Below are positions 8,042 through 17,503 of a DNA stretch of 64,000 nucleotides, one piece after another. Each line of letters begins with the position of its first letter. The first letter of the stretch is position 1. The position numbers were made by a program, and so were the translations under genes. Below the pieces are notes generated by a model, which saw only the letters and a program-made list of their open reading frames with translations, made no database searches and was not told where the DNA came from. This DNA is from Sideroxydans sp. (lineage in GTDB: Bacteria; Pseudomonadota; Gammaproteobacteria; Burkholderiales; Gallionellaceae), in assembly GCA_013791855.1 (NCBI GenBank), contig VMTA01000019.1, positions 1 to 64,000 of the forward strand. The letters are read 5' to 3'.

Positions 8042-8401
8042 ATGAAGTTCGGGATCGTAGTCAACGAAGGGCCGTACCAGCATCAGGCGAGCGATTCTGC
8101 TTACCTGTTCGCCAAAGCGGCCATCGCAGCAGGGCATGAAGTGTGGCGTGTGTTCTTCTATCACGACGGCGTGAACAACGCCTCGCGTCTGACCGAGCCG
8201 CCGCAGGACGACCGCAATATCGTCAACCGCTGGACCAAACTGGCGGAAGACCACAAGGTCGACTTGGTGGTGTGTGTGGCGGCGGCATTGCGTCGCGGCA
8301 TCAAGGAAGAGAACCTGGCGCAGGGCTTCCGCATCTCGGGTCTGGGGCAACTGGTCGAGTCCGGCATCAAGTGCGACCGTCTGGTCACCTTCGGCGATTG
8401 A
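8042..8401 (+). CDS. dsrE: Sulfurtransferase subunit DsrE
   Basis: 119 residues. DsrE is the active-site subunit of the cytoplasmic DsrE2F2H2 hexamer, which transfers sulfur to DsrC. The conserved persulfide cysteine is at residue 78 (DLVVCVAAALRRG), exactly as in the Allochromatium protein. GAGGTG precedes the ATG. Found only in oxidative Dsr systems. Confidence 0.96.
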   Translation: MKFGIVVNEGPYQHQASDSAYLFAKAAIAAGHEVWRVFFYHDGVNNASRLTEPPQDDRNIVNRWTKLAEDHKVDLVVCVAAALRRGIKEENLAQGFRISGLGQLVESGIKCDRLVTFGD

Positions 8402-8411
8402 GGAGAACGAT

Positions 8412-8777
8412 ATGAGTGACAACAAGAAATTCATGTTCGTGAACCGCAAGGCGCCTTACGGCACGATCTACGCGCTGGAATCGCTGGAAGTGGTGCTGAT
8501 CACCGCCGCCTTCGACCAGGATGTCTCGCTGGCTTTCCTCGACGACGGTGTCTACCAGTTGAAGAAGGGCATGCAGACCAAGGGCATCGAGACCAAGAAC
8601 TTCTCGCCCACCTACCGTGCGCTGGAAGACTACGACGTCGAGAAGCTGTATGTCGAAAAGGAAGCGATGGAAGCACGCGGATTGAACGAAGACGACTTCA
8701 TCGTCGGCGTCACCGTGCTGAGCCGTGCCGAGATGGGCAAACTGATGGACGAGCAAGACGTCGTCCTGAGTTTCTAA
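8412..8777 (+). CDS. dsrF: DsrEFH complex subunit DsrF
   Basis: 121 residues of the DsrE/TusC fold (APYGTIYALESLEVVLITAAFDQDVSLAFLDDGV). It has no cysteine, as is usual for DsrF, which plays a structural role in the hexamer. The ATG at 8412 follows AGGAGAACG and starts 10 bases after dsrE. Confidence 0.95.
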   Translation: MSDNKKFMFVNRKAPYGTIYALESLEVVLITAAFDQDVSLAFLDDGVYQLKKGMQTKGIETKNFSPTYRALEDYDVEKLYVEKEAMEARGLNEDDFIVGVTVLSRAEMGKLMDEQDVVLSF

Positions 8778-8787
8778 GGGGGAGAAC

Positions 8788-9087
8788 ATGTTACATATCG
8801 TGAACAAATCCCCGTTGACCAGCGGCACGCTGGAAAGCTGCCTGAACACCATGGTCGACGGCGGCGATGTCCTGCTGATCGAAGACGCGGTGTATGCCGC
8901 GACTGCCGGCAGTGCCTTTGAATCCAAGCTGAGCGCGGCCATGGGCCGTTGCAAGGTGCATGTGCTGATGCCCGACCTTGAAGCGCGCGGTCTGGGCGAT
9001 CGCCTGCTCGCGGGCGTATCACCGGTCGACTATGCGGGATTCGTCGCATTGACGGTCAGTAACAAGAATTGCCAATCCTGGCTGTAA
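8788..9087 (+). CDS. dsrH: DsrEFH complex subunit DsrH
   Basis: 99 residues, DsrH/TusB family (MLHIVNKSPLTSGTLESCL, GGDVLLIEDAVYAA). The conserved cysteine is at residue 18. It completes the DsrEFH hexamer that hands sulfur to DsrC. GGGGGAGAA precedes the ATG. A 102-base gap with a small CCCT/AGGG hairpin separates it from dsrC. Confidence 0.95.
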   Translation: MLHIVNKSPLTSGTLESCLNTMVDGGDVLLIEDAVYAATAGSAFESKLSAAMGRCKVHVLMPDLEARGLGDRLLAGVSPVDYAGFVALTVSNKNCQSWL

Positions 9088-9189
9088 CAAATCGCGTTGC
9101 GATACGGTTCGTTGCCTCCCTGCAAGGGGAAGCGCGGAATGAGGGAAGAGTAGTCAGCAGCAACCATTATTCATAGAAGGAGATACAAC

Positions 9190-9525
9190 ATGGCTAGCAT
9201 CGAAGTCGGCGGCAAGAGCTACGAAACAGACGAAGAAGGATATCTGGTCAATCTGGGTGAATGGAATGCGGAAGTCGCAGACTACATCGCCAAGACCGAG
9301 AGCATCGAGATGACCGATCAGCACTGGGAAGTGATCAACTTCCTGCGCGAGTATTTCGACGAGTATCAAATCGCACCTGCAGTGCGCGTGCTGACCAAGG
9401 CAATCGGCAAGAAGCTGGGCGCCGAGAAGGGCAACAGCGAGTACCTGTACGGTCTGTTCCCGTACGGTCCAGGCAAGCAGGCATGCAAGATCGCCGGTCT
9501 GCCAAAGCCTACCGGTTGCGTTTGA
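9190..9525 (+). CDS. dsrC: Sulfur carrier and trisulfide substrate protein DsrC
   Basis: 111 residues with the functional C-terminal arm KQACKIAGLPKPTGCV: Cys99 and Cys110, 11 residues apart, which together form the intramolecular trisulfide used by DsrAB and DsrMKJOP. AAGGAGATA lies just upstream. This is the catalytic DsrC of the window, in contrast to the two cysteine-less paralogues at 4109-4438 and 63019-63384. Confidence 0.97.
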   Translation: MASIEVGGKSYETDEEGYLVNLGEWNAEVADYIAKTESIEMTDQHWEVINFLREYFDEYQIAPAVRVLTKAIGKKLGAEKGNSEYLYGLFPYGPGKQACKIAGLPKPTGCV

Positions 9526-9551
9526 TCTGAATCCGGCAGGGTGACCACACG

Positions 9552-10277
9552 ATGAGCGTTCTCTTCGCAATCCTGTTCTATCTCGCGACGTTGCTGTTCG
9601 TCGTGGGGTTGCTCTCCCGTATCAGTCTCTATGCGCGCACGCCCGCGCCGCTGAAGATACCAACCACTCCTGCGCCGACCACCAAGACCGGTGTGGTATT
9701 CCGCTTGACGCGCGAAGTGGTGTTTTTCGAAAGTCTGTTCAAAGCCAATCTGTGGACTTGGGCCATGGGATGGTTGTTCCACGCCAGCCTGTTGCTGGTC
9801 ACCTTGCGCCATCTGCGCTATTTCACCGATCCCGTCTGGGGTTGGGTCGCATTCATCCAGCCGTTCGGCATCTATGCAGGCATCACCATGCTGCTGGGCC
9901 TGTGCGGGCTGTGGGTACGCCGTCTGTTCGTCGAGCGCATCCGTTATATCTCCACGCCGTCCGACCATCTGTGGCTGGTGTTGCTGATCGTCATCGCGGT
10001 CTCCGGCCTGCTGATGCAATTCGTCTCGCACACCGACGTGGTCGGCGTGAAGACCTATTTCCTCGGGCTGCTGAGTTTCGATATCGGCACCCTGCCGGCG
10101 GACGGTCTGCTGCTGTTGCATCTGTTCCTCGTTTTCGCACTCCTGGCGCTCTTCCCTCTAAGCAAGCTGTTACATGCACCAGGAGTCTTTTTTTCGCCCA
10201 CCCGCAATCAGACCGACAATCCGCGCGAGCATCGTCATCTGAGTGCCTGGGCCGGCAAGTTGGAATCGGAGAAATAA
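9552..10277 (+). CDS. dsrM: DsrM, cytochrome b subunit of DsrMKJOP
   Basis: 241 residues with about five or six membrane segments (for example 3-25, 70-95 and 100-125), NarI-like. DsrM carries b-type hemes and exchanges electrons with quinone, passing them to or from DsrK. Candidate heme His residues lie in the membrane segments (LFHASLLLVTLRHLRY; LLLLHLFLVF). It is followed with one base between by dsrK. Confidence 0.95.
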   Translation: MSVLFAILFYLATLLFVVGLLSRISLYARTPAPLKIPTTPAPTTKTGVVFRLTREVVFFESLFKANLWTWAMGWLFHASLLLVTLRHLRYFTDPVWGWVAFIQPFGIYAGITMLLGLCGLWVRRLFVERIRYISTPSDHLWLVLLIVIAVSGLLMQFVSHTDVVGVKTYFLGLLSFDIGTLPADGLLLLHLFLVFALLALFPLSKLLHAPGVFFSPTRNQTDNPREHRHLSAWAGKLESEK

Positions 10278-10278
10278 G

Positions 10279-11808
10279 ATGGCTGACATCACCGCACCAG
10301 CCTATCGCACCATACCCATCATTCCCGCGCTGAAGCCGGGCGCGATGGAAGGCAAGGGTCCATTCATCGCCAACGACAAGCACCAGGAAGCGCTGGGATT
10401 CCCCGGTCAACTGGTGGACGACTGGCACGACAAGGCCATCGCCAAGATGGGTGATCTGCTGGGCAAGTTCCGCTCGCTGCGCGTGTACATGGACGCCTGT
10501 GTGCATTGCGGCGCATGTTCCGACAAGTGCCATTACTTCATCGGCACGCAGGACCCGAAGAACATGCCGGTCGCGCGTCAGGACCTGATGCGCAGCATCT
10601 ACCGTCGTTACTTCACTTTTGCCGGAAAGTATTTTCCGTGGCTGGTTGGTGCACGTGACCTGACCCGTGAAGTGCTTGATGAGTGGTACAACTACTATCA
10701 CCAGTGTTCCGAATGCCGCCGCTGCTCGGTGTTCTGCCCATACGGTATCGACACTGCCGAGATCACCATGGCCGCACGCGAGGTCCTTGCTTCGGTTGGC
10801 TTGGGTCAGAAGTATTCCAACGAGATCATCGCCAAAGTACACAAGATCGGTAACAACCTCGGTCTGCCTGAGCCTGCTTTGGTCGACACGCTGGAAGGTC
10901 TGGAAGAGGACGTCAAGGAAGATACCGGTCTGGATATCAAATTCCCGGTGGACGTGAAGGGCGCGGAAGTGCTGCTGATCACGCCGTCCGCCGACTTCTT
11001 CGCCGAGCCGCACATCGACGGCCTGATCGGCTACGCCAAGGTGTTCCATGCATCAGGCACCAGCTGGACACTGTCCTCGATGGCTTCCGAGGGCGCCAAC
11101 TTCGGCATGTTCATCGGTAACTACGAGCAGTTGCGCAAGATCGCGCTGCGCATCCGCGAGGCCGCGCTGGAACTGGGCGTGAAACGTATCGTGGTGGGCG
11201 AGTGCGGCCATGCCTGGCGCGTCGCGTACAGTTTCTGGAATACGCTGAGCGGCGTGGGCGACGGTGCGGACGAGACCGACCGCTTCGCACAGATGCTGCA
11301 GAAACAGCTCGATCACCGTTACAAGCAGCCTACCCATATCTGCGAGTTCACCTGGGATCTGATCCAGCGCGACGCGCTGAAGTTCGACAAGTCCAAGAAC
11401 GACCAATTCGTCATCACCATGCACGACTCGTGCAACGTGGCACGCGGTTCGCGCATGGGCGACCTGCCGGGCGGACAGTTCGAGATCCCGCGCAACATCA
11501 TCAAAGCGGTGGCCAACAACTTCGTGGAGATGGATCCGAACACCACCCATGAACGTACCTTCTGCTGCGGTGGCGGTGGCGGTCTGCTGACCGACGACCT
11601 GATGGAACTGCGCGTGAAGGGGGCCTTGCCGCGCATGGAAGTGTTGAATCAGGCAGTGGAAGAACACGGTGTGAATTACATGGCGGCCATCTGTGCCATC
11701 TGCAAGACACAATTTTCAAAGATCATGCCCGTCTACGGTTTCGACCGCAGGATGGTGGGCGGTGTACACCAGTTGGTCAGTAACGCGATCATCTTGGGCG
11801 ATAAGTAA
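10279..11808 (+). CDS. dsrK: DsrK, HdrD-like iron-sulfur subunit
   Basis: 509 residues. DsrK is the cytoplasmic heterodisulfide-reductase-like subunit that acts on the DsrC trisulfide or disulfide. Two [4Fe-4S] motifs are visible (CVHCGACSDKCHYF, CSECRRCSVFCPYG), followed by two cysteine-rich domains with GECGHAW and CCGGGGGLL for the special cluster. The ATG at 10279 follows GGAGAAATAAG and overlaps the end of the dsrM region. Confidence 0.96.
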   Translation: MADITAPAYRTIPIIPALKPGAMEGKGPFIANDKHQEALGFPGQLVDDWHDKAIAKMGDLLGKFRSLRVYMDACVHCGACSDKCHYFIGTQDPKNMPVARQDLMRSIYRRYFTFAGKYFPWLVGARDLTREVLDEWYNYYHQCSECRRCSVFCPYGIDTAEITMAAREVLASVGLGQKYSNEIIAKVHKIGNNLGLPEPALVDTLEGLEEDVKEDTGLDIKFPVDVKGAEVLLITPSADFFAEPHIDGLIGYAKVFHASGTSWTLSSMASEGANFGMFIGNYEQLRKIALRIREAALELGVKRIVVGECGHAWRVAYSFWNTLSGVGDGADETDRFAQMLQKQLDHRYKQPTHICEFTWDLIQRDALKFDKSKNDQFVITMHDSCNVARGSRMGDLPGGQFEIPRNIIKAVANNFVEMDPNTTHERTFCCGGGGGLLTDDLMELRVKGALPRMEVLNQAVEEHGVNYMAAICAICKTQFSKIMPVYGFDRRMVGGVHQLVSNAIILGDK

Positions 11809-11829
11809 CTTCAATCTGGAGGCATAGCG

Positions 11830-13800
11830 ATGTCGGCAACAATTGATACCCCACAAGTTCTGAACTTCCGTCGTTACAAAGACGGCGACAACAAAGTGAA
11901 GCGTTGGAACCAGCAGATCTTTCAGGCCAGCCATTCCTACAAGTGCCCGACCTATATCCAATCTACGCCGCCGTGTCAGGGCAGCTGCCCGGCAGGTGAG
12001 GACATCCGTGGTTACCTGGGCATCGTGCGCGGCACCGAGAAAGTGCCGAACGGCGCCGACGGCAAGCCCGTCATGCCTTGGCAGGAATATGCATGGCGTC
12101 GCCTGACTGAGGCCAACCCGTTCCCGTCGGTGATGGGGCGTGTCTGCCCGGCACCTTGCGAATCCGGTTGCAACCGCAACGAAGTGGAAGACCACGTCGG
12201 CATCAACTCGGTGGAGCACTTCCTCGGCGAATACGCCATCGCGAACAAGCTGAAGTTCAACAAGCCGGACGTCGCTTCCAGCGGCAAGAAAGTCGCCGTA
12301 TTGGGCGGCGGCCCTGCTGGTCTGTCGGTCGCCTATCAGCTCACGCTGAAGGGCCATGCAGTCACCATCTTCGACGACCACGAGTTCCTCGGCGGCATGA
12401 TGCGTTACGGCATCCCAGGTTTCCGTACCCCGCGCGACGTGCTGGACGCAGAGATCCAGCGCATCATCGACCTGGGTGTGAAGACCCGCATGAAATGCCA
12501 CGTCGGCAAGGACATCACACTGGAGCAGATCCGCAAGGAGTTCGATGCAGTGTTCCTGGGGATGGGCGCACAAGCCGGTCGTGCTTTGCCTATCGCAGAT
12601 TCCGATGCACCGAACGTGGTCACGGCGACCGCCTTCCTGAAGGCGTTCAACGACGGCCGTCTGCAGCACGTCGGCAAGCGCGTGGTGGTGGTCGGCGGTG
12701 GTGACACCTCCATCGACGTGGCGACCGTCGCCCGTCGTCTGGGTCACATCAGCCAGGCTAACCCGACCGACACCGAGCTGGCCATCACCGGTCAGCTGGC
12801 ACACGACGTCGCCGAGATCTCCGCCAAGGAAGGCGCGATGGTCACGCTGACCTCCGTGTTCCCCATCGACAAGATGCAGGCCAACAAACACGAGATCGAG
12901 CAGGCGCTGGCTGAAGGCATCGCCATCAAGGGCGGTCTGGTGCCTATCGGTGTCGTGCGCGATGCGAACGGTCGTGCCACCGCGCTGCGCGTGATGCAGT
13001 GCGAGGCCAAGTTCGTCGGCGGCAAGCTGGAGATCAAAAATGTTGAAGGCAGCGAGCAGGACCTCGAAGCCGACCTGATCGTGTCCGCCATCGGACAGGC
13101 GGTGGACTTCACCGGTCTGGAAGAATTCAACAACGGCAAGGGCGCGGTCTCCACCGACCGTAACTATGTGGTCAACGGCAAGCCTGGCGTGTTCGCAGGC
13201 GGTGACGTGATCCGTCCGCACCTGTTGACCACGGCCATCGGCCACGGCTCCATCGCTGCCGACGGCATCCACAACTTCCTGCTGGGCATCGATCTGGAGA
13301 AGCGTCCCAAGATCGACGCGCACCAGTTCGACCTGATGCGCAAGATGGCGGAGAAGGGGCTTGAAATCAAGGAAGCGACCGAGCCACTGCGTGGCACCTG
13401 CGACACCAACGTCGCCGTGCACAACTTCGACAACCGTTCGGACCGTTACATCATTCCGCATGACAAACTGTTCCTCGGTCACTTCGGTTTCACACCGCGC
13501 AAGCAGCGCCACATCATCACGCTGGACGAGCAGACAGCGCTGGGTAACTTCGAAGAGCGTCTGAACCCGCTGGCTGAAACAGATGCCGTGGCTGAAGCCA
13601 AGCGCTGCATGAGTTGCGGTATGTGCTTCGAGTGCGACAACTGTGTGGTGTATTGCCCGCAGACCGCGGTCTACCGCGTCAAGAAGAGCGAATCGACGCT
13701 GGGCCGCTACGTCGCGACCGACTACGACAAGTGCATCGGCTGTCACATCTGTGCCGACGTGTGTCCGACCGGTTACATCCAGATGGGCTTGGGTGAGTGA
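11830..13800 (+). CDS. dsrL: DsrL, NAD(P)-linked iron-sulfur flavoprotein
   Basis: 656 residues, related to the small subunit of glutamate synthase. It has an N-terminal Cys-rich cluster region (CPTYIQSTPPCQGSCPAGED, CPAPCESGCNRN), an FAD-binding GGGPAGLSVAYQL, an NAD(P)-binding VVGGGDTSIDVA and a C-terminal double ferredoxin (CMSCGMCFECDNC, CIGCHICADVCP). DsrL passes electrons from DsrAB to NAD(P)+ and is diagnostic for the oxidative pathway. The start follows GGAGGCATAGCG. Confidence 0.96.
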   Translation: MSATIDTPQVLNFRRYKDGDNKVKRWNQQIFQASHSYKCPTYIQSTPPCQGSCPAGEDIRGYLGIVRGTEKVPNGADGKPVMPWQEYAWRRLTEANPFPSVMGRVCPAPCESGCNRNEVEDHVGINSVEHFLGEYAIANKLKFNKPDVASSGKKVAVLGGGPAGLSVAYQLTLKGHAVTIFDDHEFLGGMMRYGIPGFRTPRDVLDAEIQRIIDLGVKTRMKCHVGKDITLEQIRKEFDAVFLGMGAQAGRALPIADSDAPNVVTATAFLKAFNDGRLQHVGKRVVVVGGGDTSIDVATVARRLGHISQANPTDTELAITGQLAHDVAEISAKEGAMVTLTSVFPIDKMQANKHEIEQALAEGIAIKGGLVPIGVVRDANGRATALRVMQCEAKFVGGKLEIKNVEGSEQDLEADLIVSAIGQAVDFTGLEEFNNGKGAVSTDRNYVVNGKPGVFAGGDVIRPHLLTTAIGHGSIAADGIHNFLLGIDLEKRPKIDAHQFDLMRKMAEKGLEIKEATEPLRGTCDTNVAVHNFDNRSDRYIIPHDKLFLGHFGFTPRKQRHIITLDEQTALGNFEERLNPLAETDAVAEAKRCMSCGMCFECDNCVVYCPQTAVYRVKKSESTLGRYVATDYDKCIGCHICADVCPTGYIQMGLGE

Positions 13801-14171
13801 TGAAGCTGCTTGTATCCCTGTTGCTGACTTTGTGTGTCTCACTGGCCTGGGCCGGTGAGGCGGCATCGCCCAAGCTGGATATCGGCAAGGGTGGACAGTG
13901 CGTGGAAGATACGCAGTGGATGCGCAAGAACCACATGCACCTGCTCAAGCACGGGCGCGACGATGCTTTGCGTCTTGGCATCCGTGACGAGAAGCACAGT
14001 CTGAAGACCTGCATCGAGTGTCATGCCAGCACCAAGGATGACAGCGTGACCGCGCGTGCCGACAGCTTCTGCGTCGGTTGTCACAAGTATGAAGCGGTCA
14101 AGCTGGATTGCTTCGAGTGTCATTCCGGCACACGCAAGAGTGCGTGGTTGCAACAGAGGAACGCCAAATGA
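13800..14171 (+). CDS. dsrJ: DsrJ, periplasmic triheme cytochrome c
   Basis: 123 residues with a signal peptide (KLLVSLLLTLCVSLAWAGE). Three heme motifs follow: CIECH, CVGCH and CFECH. A further Cys in GGQCVEDTQWMRKNHM corresponds to the unusual His/Cys heme ligand of DsrJ. The ATG at 13800 overlaps the dsrL stop codon; a GTG one codon earlier is less likely. DsrJ is the periplasmic electron-transfer part of DsrMKJOP. Confidence 0.95.
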   Translation: MKLLVSLLLTLCVSLAWAGEAASPKLDIGKGGQCVEDTQWMRKNHMHLLKHGRDDALRLGIRDEKHSLKTCIECHASTKDDSVTARADSFCVGCHKYEAVKLDCFECHSGTRKSAWLQQRNAK

Positions 14172-14884
14172 GCGACATGGATATGGATCGTCGTAACTTC
14201 CTCAAGACCTCGGTCGGCGCGGCGGCTGTCGCGATCGCGCCGGGCATGCTGTTGTACTCGGTCGCGCAGGCCAAGAGCGAGGGTGCCAGCAGCAAGGTCC
14301 GCTGGGGCATGCTGATCGACACCAATCAGTGCAAACCCGGCTGCAACGATTGCGTCACCGCTTGCAACCGCGAGAACGGGTTGTCCGGCGAGACCAAGTC
14401 CACCGACTCGCAATGGATACGCAAGATCGACATCAAGGACATCAGCACGGGACGCGAGATCTCGCTGCCGATGATGTGCCAGCACTGCGAGAATCCACCC
14501 TGTGTGGACGTGTGCCCGACCAACGCTTCCATGAAGCGCGCCGACGGCATCGTGCTTGTGGACAAACACCGCTGCATCGGCTGCCGTTATTGCATGATGG
14601 CCTGTCCGTACAAGGCGCGTTCCTTCGTGCACGAAGCGTTGACCGACCAGAATCCGGATGTGCCGCGCGGCAAGGGCACCGTCGAGAGTTGCACGCTATG
14701 TGTGCACCGTATCGATGTGGGTGGCAAGCCGGCCTGCTCGGAAGCCTGCCCGAACAAGGCGATCGTGTTCGGCGATCTGAACGATGAGAACAGTGAGATC
14801 GCCCAAAAGGTGCGCAGCGTGGCATCGGTGCAGGTGCGTGCCGATCTGCGTCTGAACCCCGGCGTCCGTTACCAGGGAATTTGA
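14168..14884 (+). CDS. dsrO: DsrO, periplasmic iron-sulfur protein
   Basis: 238 residues with a twin-arginine signal (DRRNFLKTSVGAAAVAIAPG) and four [4Fe-4S] motifs (QCKPGCNDCVTAC, CQHCENPPCVDVCP, CIGCRYCMMACP, CTLCVH...CSEACP). DsrO is exported folded and links DsrJ to the membrane protein DsrP. The ATG overlaps the dsrJ stop codon. Confidence 0.95.
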   Translation: MSDMDMDRRNFLKTSVGAAAVAIAPGMLLYSVAQAKSEGASSKVRWGMLIDTNQCKPGCNDCVTACNRENGLSGETKSTDSQWIRKIDIKDISTGREISLPMMCQHCENPPCVDVCPTNASMKRADGIVLVDKHRCIGCRYCMMACPYKARSFVHEALTDQNPDVPRGKGTVESCTLCVHRIDVGGKPACSEACPNKAIVFGDLNDENSEIAQKVRSVASVQVRADLRLNPGVRYQGI

Positions 14885-14886
14885 CC

Positions 14887-16077
14887 ATGTCTTCTACACC
14901 CACCCTAGAATCCCTGCACTTCAAGAACCGCCTGTACTGGCTGTTGCTCGCCATCGGCGGTCTGGTCGTCGCGGCTGGCATGTATGCCGTGCATCTGATG
15001 GAGCATCACGGCCACATCATCACCGGCATGAACAACCAGATCGTATGGGGCATGCCGCATGTGTTCGCCATCTTCCTGATTGTGGCCGCTTCCGGCGTGC
15101 TGAACGTCGCATCCATCGGCTCCGTGTTCGGTAAAGCCATCTATAAAGCGCGCGTGCCACTGGCCAGCCTGCTGTCCATCGCCATGCTGGTGGGTGGCCT
15201 GACCGTGCTGATGCTGGACCTCGGTCGTCCCGACCGCATCATCGTCGCCGCAACCAATTACAACCTGACCTCTGTGTTCGCTTGGAACGTGCTGCTGTAT
15301 TCCGGCATGGTGGGTCTGGTGGTGGTCTATCTGTGGACCATGATGGAACGCCGCATGAATCCGTACAACAAGGCTGCGGGTATCGGTGTGTTCGTGTGGC
15401 GCTTTGTGCTGACCACCGGCACCGGCCTGATCTTCGCCTTCCTGACCGCGCGCCAGGCCTATGGTTCTGCGCTGCTGCCACCGATGTTCATCGTGTTGTC
15501 GTTCGCATGGGGCATGGCGGTGTTCCATCTGGTTCAGACCAGCATCTACATGTGGAATGAGAAAGTCATCGATTCCGCCATCCTGCAGCGCAAGAAACAT
15601 CTGCTCGGTGTGTTCGTGCTCGGTTCGCTGTACATGGTCGCCACCTACCACCTGACCAACGCCTATTTCTCGCAACAACAGGGATTCGAGCGCTTCATCC
15701 TGATGGACGGCGGTATCTATCCGTCGCTGTTCTGGTGGGGTTACGTGTTGCTCGGCAACATCGTGCCACTGGCCTTGCTGTACACACCGGGTATCCGGCG
15801 TGACCGCTGGGCGGCGCTGGCGGCCTTGCTGATCATCCTTGGCGGGTTCGCGCTGCTGTACGTGTTCATCATCGGAGGACAAGCCTGGCCGCTCAACCTG
15901 TTCCCCGGTTATGAAGTGACCAGCACCTTCGCCGACGGACAGATCGCCGCCTACAGTCCCTCCATCTACGAGATGCTGCTCGGTCTCGGTGGTTTGGCTA
16001 TCGCCTTCCTCATCACCACCGTCAGCGTACGTGTGCTGAACTTCATGCCGCAGGACAAGCCGTACATCGCGGACTGA
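14887..16077 (+). CDS. dsrP: DsrP, NrfD-like membrane protein
   Basis: 396 residues with about ten hydrophobic segments, NrfD/PsrC family (MLDLGRPDRIIVAATNYNLTSVFAWN is characteristic). DsrP interacts with the quinone pool and DsrO. The ATG at 14887 is used; TTG at 14881 is an alternative. The gene begins directly after the dsrO stop codon. Confidence 0.95.
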   Translation: MSSTPTLESLHFKNRLYWLLLAIGGLVVAAGMYAVHLMEHHGHIITGMNNQIVWGMPHVFAIFLIVAASGVLNVASIGSVFGKAIYKARVPLASLLSIAMLVGGLTVLMLDLGRPDRIIVAATNYNLTSVFAWNVLLYSGMVGLVVVYLWTMMERRMNPYNKAAGIGVFVWRFVLTTGTGLIFAFLTARQAYGSALLPPMFIVLSFAWGMAVFHLVQTSIYMWNEKVIDSAILQRKKHLLGVFVLGSLYMVATYHLTNAYFSQQQGFERFILMDGGIYPSLFWWGYVLLGNIVPLALLYTPGIRRDRWAALAALLIILGGFALLYVFIIGGQAWPLNLFPGYEVTSTFADGQIAAYSPSIYEMLLGLGGLAIAFLITTVSVRVLNFMPQDKPYIAD

Positions 16078-16096
16078 TCCTGCAGGAAAGGCTGCC

Positions 16097-17503
16097 ATGA
16101 ACCGTATGCTGATCTCGGCAGCACACAAATCCTCCGGCAAGACTATGGTCAGTATTGGCCTGTGCGCGGCGCTCGCCGCGCGCGGCCATGCCGTGCAGCC
16201 GTTCAAGAAAGGGCCGGACTATATCGACCCGATGTGGCTGGGCCAGGCCGCCGGTCATTCTTGCCGCAACCTCGATCTGTACCTGATGGAGAACGACGAT
16301 GTGGTCGCCACCTTCGCGCGCCATGCGTCCGAGGTGAATCTGGTCGAAGGCAACAAGGGTCTTTACGACGGTCTGGCGCTGGACGGCAGCAACAGCAATG
16401 CCGCGCTGGCCAAGTTGCTTGATCTACCGGTGATACTGGTGATTGACGCGCGCGGCATGACGCGCGGTATCGCACCGCTGATCCTCGGTTATCAGGCGTT
16501 CGACAAGGACATCAACATCGCCGGTGTCATCCTCAACAATCTGGGCGGCAAGCGTCACGAATCCAAGCTGCGCGAGGTCATCGAGCATTACACCGACGTG
16601 CCTGTGATCGGTGCCATCCAGCATGATGAACGCCTGTCCATCGTCGAGCGTCATCTGGGCCTGATGCCCAGCAACGAATCGCATGTGGCCAATGCCAAGA
16701 TCAAACAGATCGGCGAAGCCATCGCCGAGCAGGTCGATCTGGACAAGTTGCTGGCGTTGACCAAAAAAGAGCCGTTACCCGTTCCGCACAAGGCGCTGGT
16801 GAGTGCCTTGCCCTGCGGCGACAAGGTGCGCATAGCCATCGCGCGCGACCGCGCCTTCGGTTTCTACTACGCCGACGACCTCGATGCGCTGGCTGCGGCG
16901 GGTGCCGAGTTGGTGCCGTTCGATGCATTGCGCGACGCACATCTGCCCGAGGTGGACGGCTTGTATATCGGCGGCGGATTCCCCGAGACCTGCGCCGCCG
17001 AACTGGAAGCGAACACGGCTCTGCGCGGCGAGATCCGGCAGGCCATCGCCGGCGGTATGCCGGCTTATGCCGAGTGCGGCGGGCTGATGTACCTGTCGCG
17101 CAGCATCGCCTACGAAGGCCGCAGTTTCGACATGGTCGGCGCCATCCCCGGTGACGTGAAGATGCATGCCAAGCCCATCGGTCGCGGCTATGTGCATCTG
17201 CAGGAAGACGCGGAACATCCCTGGCCGCGCCCTGATGCACCGGCCAAACAGATCAAGGCACACGAGTTTCACTATTCGAGTCTGGAGAACCTTCCGCCCG
17301 ACAGTCGCTTCGCTTACCATGTGGCGCGAGGTTACGGCATCAACGGGGAGCGCGACGGCATCATCGTCAACAACCTGCTGGCCTCCTACACGCATCTGCG
17401 CACCATCGGCAGCTGCTACTGGGCCACCCGCTTCGTCGGTTTCATCCGGCGCTGCAAGGGGCAGGCGCTCGAATCAACATCAATGAAAGAGAACGCACTA
17501 TGA
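16097..17503 (+). CDS. dsrN: DsrN, cobyrinic acid a,c-diamide synthase-like siroheme amidase
   Basis: 468 residues, CobB/CbiA family. The N-terminal P-loop domain starts SAAHKSSGKTMVSIGL. The C-terminal class I glutamine amidotransferase domain carries the catalytic Cys in PAYAECGGLMYLSR and the late HEFHYS motif. DsrN is thought to make siroheme amide for DsrAB. It ends by overlapping the start of the next gene (ATGA). Confidence 0.93.
   Translation: MNRMLISAAHKSSGKTMVSIGLCAALAARGHAVQPFKKGPDYIDPMWLGQAAGHSCRNLDLYLMENDDVVATFARHASEVNLVEGNKGLYDGLALDGSNSNAALAKLLDLPVILVIDARGMTRGIAPLILGYQAFDKDINIAGVILNNLGGKRHESKLREVIEHYTDVPVIGAIQHDERLSIVERHLGLMPSNESHVANAKIKQIGEAIAEQVDLDKLLALTKKEPLPVPHKALVSALPCGDKVRIAIARDRAFGFYYADDLDALAAAGAELVPFDALRDAHLPEVDGLYIGGGFPETCAAELEANTALRGEIRQAIAGGMPAYAECGGLMYLSRSIAYEGRSFDMVGAIPGDVKMHAKPIGRGYVHLQEDAEHPWPRPDAPAKQIKAHEFHYSSLENLPPDSRFAYHVARGYGINGERDGIIVNNLLASYTHLRTIGSCYWATRFVGFIRRCKGQALESTSMKENAL

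Noticed and set aside
5534-13866. Very long open frames opposite dsrA and dsrL on the minus strand (532 and 716 codons)
   Set aside because: They are antisense shadows of strongly conserved genes in GC-rich DNA, with Val/His-rich composition and no ribosome-binding site.
5627-16077. Reductive (sulfate-reducer type) Dsr system
   Set aside because: dsrEFH, dsrL and dsrN with sqr are present and there is no dsrD in the window, which fits the oxidative direction.
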